Below are positions 57,021-64,000 of a stretch of DNA of 64,000 bases, piece by piece (position 1 is the first letter of the stretch; every line of letters begins with the position of its first letter). A program made the translations under genes and the position numbers. Source of the DNA: Variovorax sp. (GTDB taxonomy: Bacteria; Pseudomonadota; Gammaproteobacteria; Burkholderiales; Burkholderiaceae_C); the NCBI GenBank assembly GCA_025352265.1, contig JANXTS010000008.1, positions 32,278 through 96,277 on the forward strand, read 5' to 3'. The notes beneath the pieces are model-generated. The model was given only the letters and a program-made list of their open reading frames with translations. It was not told the origin of the DNA and ran no database searches.

Positions 57021-58133
57021 GTGGCGGATTCGCACAAGACCGCCGCGCTACCGCTTTCCCTGACTTACGCGGCGCTGATCGTCTATGCGAGTCTCTATCC
57101 ATTTGCAGACTGGCGCGACCAGGGCATCGCACCGTGGGCATACCTGACGGCGCCGTGGCCGAAATACTGGACCGGCTTCGACCTGGGCATCAACGTTGTC
57201 GGCTACGCGCCGCTCGGCTTTCTGATGGCATTGGCGGTGCTTCGGGCGCGTTCCGATTCCCGCGGTTTCAATGCCGTACTGCGCGCCACGCTGGCGGGCG
57301 GTGCGATCTCTTTCGCAATGGAAACATTGCAGAGCTACCTGCCTGCGCGCATCCCCTCTAACGTCGATTTCGGACTGAACACGGTGGGCGCTCTGGCCGG
57401 CGCAACGGTAGCAGCCGGGCTCGAGCGTTTCGGAGCGGTGGCGCACTGGAGCCGTGCCCGTTCCGCATGGTTTGTCGAAGACTCGCGTGGCGCGCTGGTG
57501 TTGCTCGCGTTGTGGCCGGCTGCGCTGCTGTTCCCGGCGGCTGTGACGTTCGGGTTGGGCCAGGTGTTCGAACGCGTGGAGGCGGGCATCGCCGAGTGGC
57601 TGCAAGACACGCCTTTCATCGACTGGATGCCGGTCCGCCAATTCGAACTCGAACCGCTGGTGCCCGGCGTTGAATTGCTGTGCGTGATGCTCGGCGCATT
57701 GGTGCCGTGCCTGCTTGCCTTCACAGTGACACGCTCGGTCGTGCGCCGCGCCATGTTGCTGCCATTGACGCTCTGCGTCGGGACGGCGACGACCGCGTTG
57801 TCTGCGGCGTTGAGCTATGGGCCCGAGCACGCGTGGGCCTGGTTAAGTTTGCCAGTGCAAATCGGCTTTGCCGCGGCGGTTTTCGTGGGCGCGCTGCTGC
57901 TCGCTGCGCCGCGTCGCTTTCTGGCTGCGCTGCTCCTGATTGCATTGGTGCTGCACCTGAGCTTGTTGAATCAGGCGCCTGAGAGCGCGTACTTCGCGCA
58001 GACGCTGGCGACGTGGGAGCAGGGGCGCTTCATCCGTTTTCACGGGCTATCGCAGTGGTTGGGTTGGCTCTGGCCTTTCGTGACCCTGGGTTACGTGCTG
58101 CTGGCGCTGTCTCGCCGGCCGCGGCAATCCTAG
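57021..58133 (+). CDS. VanZ-like family membrane protein
   Basis: 370 residues from GTG, 2 bp after the hemJ stop. The N-terminal half is VanZ-like (VYASLYPFADWRDQG, FDLGINVVGYAPLGFLMA, METLQSYLPARIPSNVDFGLNTVGALAG), followed by four or five more hydrophobic segments. VanZ gives low-level teicoplanin resistance in enterococci, but chromosomal proteobacterial members have unknown roles in the envelope. Confidence 0.82.
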   Translation: MADSHKTAALPLSLTYAALIVYASLYPFADWRDQGIAPWAYLTAPWPKYWTGFDLGINVVGYAPLGFLMALAVLRARSDSRGFNAVLRATLAGGAISFAMETLQSYLPARIPSNVDFGLNTVGALAGATVAAGLERFGAVAHWSRARSAWFVEDSRGALVLLALWPAALLFPAAVTFGLGQVFERVEAGIAEWLQDTPFIDWMPVRQFELEPLVPGVELLCVMLGALVPCLLAFTVTRSVVRRAMLLPLTLCVGTATTALSAALSYGPEHAWAWLSLPVQIGFAAAVFVGALLLAAPRRFLAALLLIALVLHLSLLNQAPESAYFAQTLATWEQGRFIRFHGLSQWLGWLWPFVTLGYVLLALSRRPRQS

Positions 58134-58142
58134 AATCTGCCG

Positions 58143-58520
58143 ATGTCCAGTCCCCAAAATTCTTCGTCGATCGCTCTCACTGGCGGTCCCGCTCAAGGCT
58201 ACTACGAACGCCACATTTTCTTTTGTCTCAACGAGCGCAAGAGCGGCGAGGACTCATGCGCCATGCATGGCGCGCAACAAGGGTTCGATCGTTGCAAATC
58301 GAAGGTTAAGGAAGCGGGGCTTTCTGGTGCCGGCAAAGTGCGCGTGAACAAGTCGGGCTGTCTCGACCGTTGTGCCGGCGGCCCGGTGGCGGTCGTCTAT
58401 CCTGAGGCTGTCTGGTACACCTTCGTCGACAACGAAGACATCGACGAAATCGTGGAGTCGCACCTCAAGCATGGCCGTGTCGTCGATCGCCTCGTGCTCC
58501 CGCCTGACGTGGGTCGTTGA
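58143..58520 (+). CDS. Thioredoxin-like [2Fe-2S] ferredoxin
   Basis: 125 residues. Cys28, Cys39, Cys73 and Cys77 fit the ligand pattern of the thioredoxin-fold ferredoxins (HIFFCLNERKSGEDSC ... VNKSGCLDRCAGGP), with an extra Cys51. Small electron carrier, partner unknown. Followed at once by the hydrolase gene. Confidence 0.87.
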   Translation: MSSPQNSSSIALTGGPAQGYYERHIFFCLNERKSGEDSCAMHGAQQGFDRCKSKVKEAGLSGAGKVRVNKSGCLDRCAGGPVAVVYPEAVWYTFVDNEDIDEIVESHLKHGRVVDRLVLPPDVGR

Positions 58521-58522
58521 GC

Positions 58523-59155
58523 GTGAACTTGCAAACCGAAAAGCTCAGCTTGCGCGGGGCTGCGGGCGCGATCGAAGCGCAGCGCGACGCCGCCGCTGCC
58601 GGTACGAGGTCGCGCGGTGTCGCGGTCATTGCGCACCCGCATCCGCTCTTCGGCGGCACCATGGACAACAAGGTCGTGCAGACACTGGCGCGCGCTTTCA
58701 TCGCCTCGGGCTGGACGGCAGTGCGATTCAATTTTCGTGGCGTCGGCGCAAGCGAAGGCGTGCATGACGAAGGGTGTGGCGAGGCAGACGATATGAGCGC
58801 TGTAATCGAACAAGTCGCGCCAGACGGCGTGCTGGCCATCGCTGGCTTTTCGTTCGGCGCCTTCGTGGCGATGAAAACGCTGAACGTACTTTGGGAGGTA
58901 CGTGATATCCAGCGCGTGGCGCTGGTCGGGGCGAGCGTAGCCCGGGTGCATCCGGAACCCTTGCCTGAGGCAGCGCACGAGCGCACGCTGGTCGTTCATG
59001 GCGAGCATGACGACACCGTTCCGCTGGCCGCCGTGCTGGACTGGGCCCGGCCACAATCACTTCCCATCACAGTCGTTCCCGGAGGCGGCCATTTCTTTCA
59101 CGGCCAATTGCCGTTGCTCAAGCAGCTAGTCGTGCGCCACCTTCGCGTGGATTAG
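58523..59155 (+). CDS. Alpha/beta hydrolase
   Basis: 210 residues from GTG 58523 (a TTG two codons earlier overlaps the ferredoxin stop). HPHPLFGGTMDNKVVQTLARA and FRGVGASEG are typical of the small YfiC/alpha-beta hydrolase group; nucleophile Ser in IAGFSFGAFVA, acid in HGEHDDTVP, His in GGGHFFHG. Substrate unknown; probably a housekeeping esterase. Confidence 0.85.
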   Translation: MNLQTEKLSLRGAAGAIEAQRDAAAAGTRSRGVAVIAHPHPLFGGTMDNKVVQTLARAFIASGWTAVRFNFRGVGASEGVHDEGCGEADDMSAVIEQVAPDGVLAIAGFSFGAFVAMKTLNVLWEVRDIQRVALVGASVARVHPEPLPEAAHERTLVVHGEHDDTVPLAAVLDWARPQSLPITVVPGGGHFFHGQLPLLKQLVVRHLRVD

Positions 59156-59178
59156 TTTTCGTCTTTTTCGACCCCCCA

Positions 59179-60351
59179 ATGAATCGTTTCTCCATCGCGC
59201 TACGCGCGCTGGTGCTGGCCGCCGCCGCCGCATCGTTCAGCCTGATCGCGGCCGCGCAGCTTCCTGCGCCGCCAGAAGTCGCTGCGCGCAGCTATTTGCT
59301 ACTCGACGTAACGGCCAACCAGTTGCTGGCGCAAAAGGACATCGATATGCCGGTCGAGCCCGCGTCGCTTACCAAGCTGATGTCAGCGTATCTGGTTTTC
59401 GACGCATTGCGCGCCAAGAAGATCCTGCTCACCCAGACCATGCCTGTGTCGGTGCATGCCTGGAAGATGCCAGGCTCGCGCATGTTTATCGACCCGAAAA
59501 TGCAGGTGCCGGTCGACGATCTGATCAAGGGAATGATCGTTCAGTCGGGTAATGACGCGACCAACGTGCTCGCCGAAGGTATCGGGGGAACGTTGGAGCA
59601 TTTCGTGGAATTGATGAACGAGCAAGCCATGGCGCTCGGCATGAAGAACACGACGTACAAGAACCCGGAAGGCTTGCCGGTACAGGGCCACATCACCACG
59701 GCGCGCGACCTCAGCATCCTTGCCATGCGATTGATTAGCGACTTCCCCGAAGAAGCCAAGTACTACGCCATCAAGAAGTACCGCTACCCGGGCACGCCAT
59801 CGACCAACGACACCAATCACAACGTTCTCTTGTTTCGTGATCCGACGATCGACGGGCTGAAAACCGGGCATACCGATGCCGCAGGTTTTTGCATGATTGC
59901 CACCGCCAAGCGTGACTTTCCGAATTTGCCGGGCGGCCGTCGGCTACTTTCAGTCATCTTGGGCGCATCCAGCGAAACCGTACGTGCAAACGAGTCGCAA
60001 AAGCTGTTGAACTGGGGCTACACCGCATACGACGACGTTCGTCTTTTCGATGCGAATCAGCCGGTGGCCATGCCCGCCATCTGGAAGGGTAAGGTCAACA
60101 CGGTCAAGCTTGGCCGGCCCGAAGCCATCGTGGTCGCGGTGCCGTCGGGCTCCGCCAGCAAGATCAGGACGCAAGTGGCCCGACCCGACCCACTGGTGGC
60201 GCCGATCACCAAGTTCCAGGCGGTAGGTTCGTTGAAGGTCACTCTCGGCGACCAATCGGTAGCCGACATTCCTTTGGTTGCGCTGGAGCCGGTCGGGCAA
60301 GCTGGCATCCTCGGGCGCGCATGGGACGCTATGCGGCTCTGGATCAAGTAG
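59179..60351 (+). CDS. D-alanyl-D-alanine carboxypeptidase (PBP5/6 type)
   Basis: 390 residues with a signal peptide ending near AAAQ (residue 27). Active-site SxxK is S63-K66 ([12 protein letters not shown]), SxN is in [15 protein letters not shown] in [15 protein letters not shown]. The PBP5 C-terminal beta domain (about 290-370) and a short amphipathic anchor helix at the end ([13 protein letters not shown]) follow. It trims the terminal D-Ala from peptidoglycan stem peptides. Confidence 0.94.
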   Translation: MNRFSIALRALVLAAAAASFSLIAAAQLPAPPEVAARSYLLLDVTANQLLAQKDIDMPVEPASLTKLMSAYLVFDALRAKKILLTQTMPVSVHAWKMPGSRMFIDPKMQVPVDDLIKGMIVQSGNDATNVLAEGIGGTLEHFVELMNEQAMALGMKNTTYKNPEGLPVQGHITTARDLSILAMRLISDFPEEAKYYAIKKYRYPGTPSTNDTNHNVLLFRDPTIDGLKTGHTDAAGFCMIATAKRDFPNLPGGRRLLSVILGASSETVRANESQKLLNWGYTAYDDVRLFDANQPVAMPAIWKGKVNTVKLGRPEAIVVAVPSGSASKIRTQVARPDPLVAPITKFQAVGSLKVTLGDQSVADIPLVALEPVGQAGILGRAWDAMRLWIK

Positions 60352-60360
60352 GTACGAGGG

Positions 60361-60389
60361 TTGGCCGGCACGGGCCGGACTGCTATACT
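60361..60389 (+). promoter_or_regulatory. Candidate promoter of the rpsL-rpsG-fusA-tuf operon
   Basis: TTGGCC (60361-60366), 17 bp, TATACT (60384-60389; 5 of 6). The transcript start near 60396 would leave a leader of about 134 nt, which contains a GGTGCC...GGCACT hairpin and no ORF. It lies immediately after the carboxypeptidase stop. Confidence 0.6.
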
Positions 60390-60529
60390 CGTGGGCTTTT
60401 CGGAAATCTCCGAGGTGCCTTCGACGGCGCTCGGCACTATTTCGAAGGGTTTCACGTTTTTTGCATCTCTGGCCCCTCGCGTCACGACGAGGAATTCTTC
60501 CAGGATGCCGTTTTGGGACTAATTCATTC

Positions 60530-60907
60530 ATGCCAACCATCAATCAACTGGTGCGTCAGGGTCGAACGGTCGAAAAGATCAATTCGAAAAGCCCTGCCAT
60601 GCAGAACTCACCGCAACGTCGCGGTGTCTGCACTCGGGTCTACACCACGACCCCGAAAAAGCCGAACTCGGCGCTGCGTAAGGTTGCCAAAGTGCGCCTG
60701 ACGAACGGCTTCGAGGTCATTTCTTACATTGGCGGCGAAGGCCACAACCTGCAGGAACACAGCGTCGTGCTGGTTCGTGGCGGTCGCGTCAAGGACTTGC
60801 CCGGTGTTCGCTACCACATCGTGCGCGGTTCGCTCGACTTGCAAGGCGTGAAAGACCGTAAGCAGTCGCGCTCAAAGTACGGCGCAAAGCGGCCCAAAAA
60901 GGCTTAA
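60530..60907 (+). CDS. rpsL: 30S ribosomal protein S12
   Basis: 125 residues, exact family length, [12 protein letters not shown] start. K43 and K88, the positions mutated in streptomycin resistance, are wild type ([26 protein letters not shown]); D89, the methylthiolation site, is present. First gene of the str operon. Confidence 0.99.
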   Translation: MPTINQLVRQGRTVEKINSKSPAMQNSPQRRGVCTRVYTTTPKKPNSALRKVAKVRLTNGFEVISYIGGEGHNLQEHSVVLVRGGRVKDLPGVRYHIVRGSLDLQGVKDRKQSRSKYGAKRPKKA

Positions 60908-61079
60908 CTGCCTTTCGGCTCCAAGAAGGCTCAAGGCTTTCTGCAAAACAAACGGTGTTCGGCGTGCCTTGGCGGGTGCATCGAACGAAGTGACCCGATT
61001 CTGGGTCGAGTAAGTGAGAGTTCTTGTTGGCTCTCGCGGCGCCGGAGACGGTGCCAACTGAAGCAAAGAGGTTAGTAAC

Positions 61080-61553
61080 ATGCCACGTCGTCGCGAAGTC
61101 CCCAAACGTGAAATCCTGCCGGATCCGAAGTTCGGCAATGTCGAGCTGTCCAAATTCATGAACGTGATCATGGAAGGCGGCAAAAAGGCGATCGCTGAGC
61201 GCATCATTTATGGTGCCCTCGAGCAAATCGAGAAGAAGAACCCGGGCAAAGACCCGGTCGAAGCTTTCACCATGGCCATTAACAATGTGAAGCCCATGGT
61301 CGAAGTGAAGTCGCGCCGCGTGGGCGGTGCAAACTACCAGGTGCCTGTCGAGGTTCGTCCGGTCCGTCGCCTGGCGCTGTCGATGCGCTGGATCAAGGAA
61401 GCCGCTCGCAAGCGCGGCGAAAAGTCGATGGCCCTGCGTTTGGCCAACGAACTCATGGAAGCCACGGAAGGTCGTGGCGGCGCCATGAAAAAGCGCGACG
61501 AAGTGCACCGCATGGCCGAAGCCAACAAAGCTTTCAGCCACTTCCGCTTCTAA
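61080..61553 (+). CDS. rpsG: 30S ribosomal protein S7
   Basis: 157 residues ([20 protein letters not shown]). AGAGG precedes the ATG. The 172-bp gap to rpsL is long for this operon and has no clear gene. S7 is the usual autogenous regulator of the str operon. Confidence 0.99.
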   Translation: MPRRREVPKREILPDPKFGNVELSKFMNVIMEGGKKAIAERIIYGALEQIEKKNPGKDPVEAFTMAINNVKPMVEVKSRRVGGANYQVPVEVRPVRRLALSMRWIKEAARKRGEKSMALRLANELMEATEGRGGAMKKRDEVHRMAEANKAFSHFRF

Positions 61554-61582
61554 ACCGTCCCCTCAAATCAGACTGGCTGGAA

Positions 61583-61609
61583 GCCCGACCCACCGTGTGG
61601 TGGGCGGGC
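61583..61609 (+). promoter_or_regulatory. Hairpin between rpsG and fusA
   Basis: GCCCG-A-CCCACC pairs with GGTGGG-CGGGC around GTGT, with one bulged A; only TTTC follows, so it is not a full terminator. It may attenuate read-through or stabilise the upstream mRNA end. Confidence 0.5.
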
Positions 61610-61636
61610 TTTCATCCGTTAACGGAGTAATTTTTC

Positions 61637-63736
61637 ATGGCACGCAAGACCCCCATCGAGCGCTACCGCAATATCGGTATCTCTGCGCACATCGACGCTG
61701 GCAAAACCACAACGACCGAGCGCATCCTGTTCTACACGGGTGTCAACCACAAGATCGGCGAAGTGCACGACGGCGCGGCGACGATGGACTGGATGGAGCA
61801 GGAGCAAGAGCGCGGCATCACGATCACCTCGGCTGCCACTACGTGTTTCTGGAAGGGCATGGCGGGTACTTTCGACGAGCACCGCATCAACATCATCGAC
61901 ACCCCCGGCCACGTCGACTTCACGATTGAAGTCGAGCGCTCGATGCGTGTACTTGATGGCGCCGTCATGGTGTACGACGCGGTTGGCGGGGTGCAGCCCC
62001 AGTCGGAGACCGTTTGGCGTCAAGCCAACAAGTACAGAGTCCCGCGCCTTGCGTTCGTCAACAAGATGGACCGCACCGGCGCCGACTTTCTCCGCGTGCG
62101 CCAGATGATGGTCGACCGACTTAAGGCCAACCCGGTCGTTATCCAGATCCCAATCGGGGCCGAAGAGCGATTTCAGGGAATTGTCGACCTCGTCAAGATG
62201 AAAGCAATCATCTGGGATGACGACAAGGGCGTGACCTTCACGTATCACGAGATTCCTGAGAACCTTGCGGAAGTTTGCAAGGAATATCGCGAAAAGCTTG
62301 TTGAAGCGGCTGCTGAGTCTAGCGAAGAGCTGATGACCAAGTATCTCGAAGGCGAGGAACTGACCGAAGTCGAAATAAAGGCTGGTATTCGTCAGCGCAC
62401 CATCGCTGGCGAGATCCAGCCGATGCTGTGCGGTTCCGCGTTCAAGAACAAGGGCGTCCAAGCGATGCTCGACGCTGTCGTCGAATACATGCCTGCGCCG
62501 ACTGACATTCCTCCCGTGAAGGGCATGGACGAAGACGAAGTACCGACCACCCGAAAAGCCGACGATAGCGAGAAGTTCTCCGCGTTGGCGTTCAAGCTCA
62601 TGACCGACCCGTTCGTCGGCCAGTTGACTTTCGTGCGCGTTTATTCAGGCGTTTTGTCCAAGGGCGACAGCGTCTACAACCCGATTCGAGGCAAGAAAGA
62701 GCGCATTGGCCGAATTGTGCAGATGCACGCCAACAACCGTGTCGAAGTAAGCGAAATTCGCGCCGGCGACATCGCGGCATGTATTGGCTTGAAGGAAGTG
62801 ACGACCGGCGAAACGCTGTGCGATCCGAACGCCATCCTGACGTTAGAGCGTATGGTGTTCCCGGAGTCGGTGATTTCGCAAGCCGTCGAGCCGAAAACCA
62901 AGGTCGACCAAGAAAAGATGGGCATCGCGCTGCAACGCCTCGCTCAAGAAGATCCTTCGTTTCGCGTCAAGACCGACGAAGAGTCGGGTCAGACCATCAT
63001 CGCCGGCATGGGCGAGTTGCATCTGGAAATCATCGTTGACCGCATGCGCCGTGAATTCGGTGTGGAAGCCAACGTCGGCAAACCGCAAGTGGCTTACCGC
63101 GAGACGATCCGCAAGACTGTCGAAGATGCCGAAGGCAAGTTCGTCCGTCAGTCCGGCGGCAAGGGCCAGTACGGCCACGTTGTGCTCAAGCTCGAGCCGC
63201 AAGAAGCCGGCAAGGGCTTCGAGTTCGTCGATGCGATCAAGGGCGGCGTTGTGCCGCGTGAATACATTCCCGCAGTGGAAAAGGGCGTGATCGAAGCGCT
63301 GACTCAAGGCGTGTTGGCCGGATACCCGGTTGTCGACGTGAAAGTCACGCTGCATTTCGGTTCTTACCACGACGTGGACTCGAACGAAATGGCCTTCAAA
63401 ATGGCTGCGATCTTCGGCTTCAAGGAAGGCGCCCGCAAGGCGAGCCCCGTGATTCTGGAGCCGATGATGGCGGTGGAAGTCGAAACGCCTGAGGACTACG
63501 CTGGTAACGTGATGGGCGATCTGTCATCGCGTCGCGGTATGGTTCAGGGCATGGAAGACATGATGGGCGGCGGCAAGACGATCAAGGCCGAAGTGCCTTT
63601 GTCGGAAATGTTCGGCTACTCGACCACGCTGCGTTCGATGTCGCAAGGCCGCGCCACCTACACGATGGAGTTCAAGCATTACGCTGAAGCTCCGCGCAAT
63701 GTGGCCGAAGCAATCGTCGCTGCTCGCGCCAAGTAA
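61637..63736 (+). CDS. fusA: Elongation factor G
   Basis: 699 residues. G1 [15 protein letters not shown]2 [13 protein letters not shown]3 DTPGHVDFT and G4 NKMD are present, with the EF-G domain IV loop region ([10 protein letters not shown]; domain [20 protein letters not shown]). GTPase that drives translocation. GGAG with a 8-nt spacing precedes the ATG. Confidence 0.99.
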   Translation: MARKTPIERYRNIGISAHIDAGKTTTTERILFYTGVNHKIGEVHDGAATMDWMEQEQERGITITSAATTCFWKGMAGTFDEHRINIIDTPGHVDFTIEVERSMRVLDGAVMVYDAVGGVQPQSETVWRQANKYRVPRLAFVNKMDRTGADFLRVRQMMVDRLKANPVVIQIPIGAEERFQGIVDLVKMKAIIWDDDKGVTFTYHEIPENLAEVCKEYREKLVEAAAESSEELMTKYLEGEELTEVEIKAGIRQRTIAGEIQPMLCGSAFKNKGVQAMLDAVVEYMPAPTDIPPVKGMDEDEVPTTRKADDSEKFSALAFKLMTDPFVGQLTFVRVYSGVLSKGDSVYNPIRGKKERIGRIVQMHANNRVEVSEIRAGDIAACIGLKEVTTGETLCDPNAILTLERMVFPESVISQAVEPKTKVDQEKMGIALQRLAQEDPSFRVKTDEESGQTIIAGMGELHLEIIVDRMRREFGVEANVGKPQVAYRETIRKTVEDAEGKFVRQSGGKGQYGHVVLKLEPQEAGKGFEFVDAIKGGVVPREYIPAVEKGVIEALTQGVLAGYPVVDVKVTLHFGSYHDVDSNEMAFKMAAIFGFKEGARKASPVILEPMMAVEVETPEDYAGNVMGDLSSRRGMVQGMEDMMGGGKTIKAEVPLSEMFGYSTTLRSMSQGRATYTMEFKHYAEAPRNVAEAIVAARAK

Positions 63737-63862
63737 GTCATTACCAAGTAATTTCATCGATTTGTCTGCGACTGTGTGCCTCTCGTTGCCCGTGGCGAGA
63801 GATTCAGCAACATGGTGCAAACGTTAAACCTCACACGGGCCTGCTCTTTCAAGGATTGAAAA

Positions 63863-64000
63863 ATGGCAAAAGGAAAATTCGCCCGTACCAAGCCCCACGT
63901 CAACGTGGGCACCATTGGTCACGTCGACCACGGCAAGACCACGCTGACCGCGGCCCTGGCCACGGTGCTGTCCGCCAAGTTTGGCGGCGAAGCCAAGGCG
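63863..64000 (+). CDS. tuf: Elongation factor Tu (partial, C-terminus off the right edge)
   Basis: 46 codons visible: [20 protein letters not shown] followed by [20 protein letters not shown], with the G1 motif [13 protein letters not shown] is 7-8 nt upstream. Last visible gene of the str operon. Confidence 0.98.
   Translation, partial: MAKGKFARTKPHVNVGTIGHVDHGKTTLTAALATVLSAKFGGEAKA

Noticed and set aside
63780..63801. Hairpin CTCTCG/CGAGAG between fusA and tuf as terminator
   Set aside because: Six-bp stem with a 10-nt loop and no T-run; too weak to call.

Overview
The window reads as chromosomal DNA of a high-GC betaproteobacterium of the order Burkholderiales, most likely family Comamonadaceae (Variovorax/Polaromonas-like). 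The basis is gene content and protein resemblance: the gatCAB / mreBCD-mrdA neighbourhood, the rpsL-rpsG-fusA-tuf operon, small DUF4124 and DUF4148-like secreted proteins, and a very dense third-codon GC bias that opens many antisense shadow frames. No taxonomic search was possible.

Layout. 1-7583: the N-terminal part of a flavin monooxygenase (minus strand, cut by the window edge), divergent from a 2100-residue secreted protein built from a glycine-rich head and nested repeats. 7674-28501: a 21-kb nitrogen-heterocycle catabolic island, all on the plus strand. It holds atzF, a TauABC-like importer, atzG-atzE-atzH, a nucleoside/BMP-type importer split around a formamidase-like nitrilase and two biuret-hydrolase-like cysteine hydrolases, an FCD-type GntR regulator, a cyclic-imidase/deacetylase-like enzyme, an unknown 102-residue protein coupled to a CobW GTPase, a third cysteine hydrolase, an AtzD-type ring-opening amidohydrolase and an AtzB/cytosine-deaminase-like amidohydrolase. 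Together these can account for every step from cyanuric acid (or a similar cyclic ureide) through 1-carboxybiuret, 1,3-dicarboxyurea and allophanate to ammonia and CO2. Two near-identical dyads (TCTTGT-N2-MCAAGA) in front of atzF and the BMP operon look like operators of the GntR protein.

28633-39888: housekeeping and wall genes: a degenerate SRAP paralogue, xth, pyrE, a DUF4124 protein, gatCAB (minus) and mreBCD-mrdA (plus). 39893-41583: a small scarred patch with a DyP-peroxidase tail, a decayed tyrosine recombinase and a more A+T-rich cyclotransferase-like gene, lying where rodA often follows mrdA. 41584-45912: GMC oxidoreductase, mmsA and a divergent LysR gene. 45930-49648: an MCE/Mla-type lipid transport operon. 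49679-53389: MarC, an SDR, a DsbA-like isomerase, a dienelactone hydrolase and a LysR gene. 53612-60351: a small secreted protein, CorA, hemB, a putative small RNA, hemJ, a VanZ-like protein, a ferredoxin, a hydrolase and a D,D-carboxypeptidase. 60361-64000: the str operon rpsL-rpsG-fusA-tuf, running off the right edge.

The observations most worth following are the rearranged cyanuric-acid-type island with its twin operators, and a promoter-to-terminator unit of about 103 nt between hemB and hemJ that carries no ORF and looks like an anti-Shine-Dalgarno small RNA.
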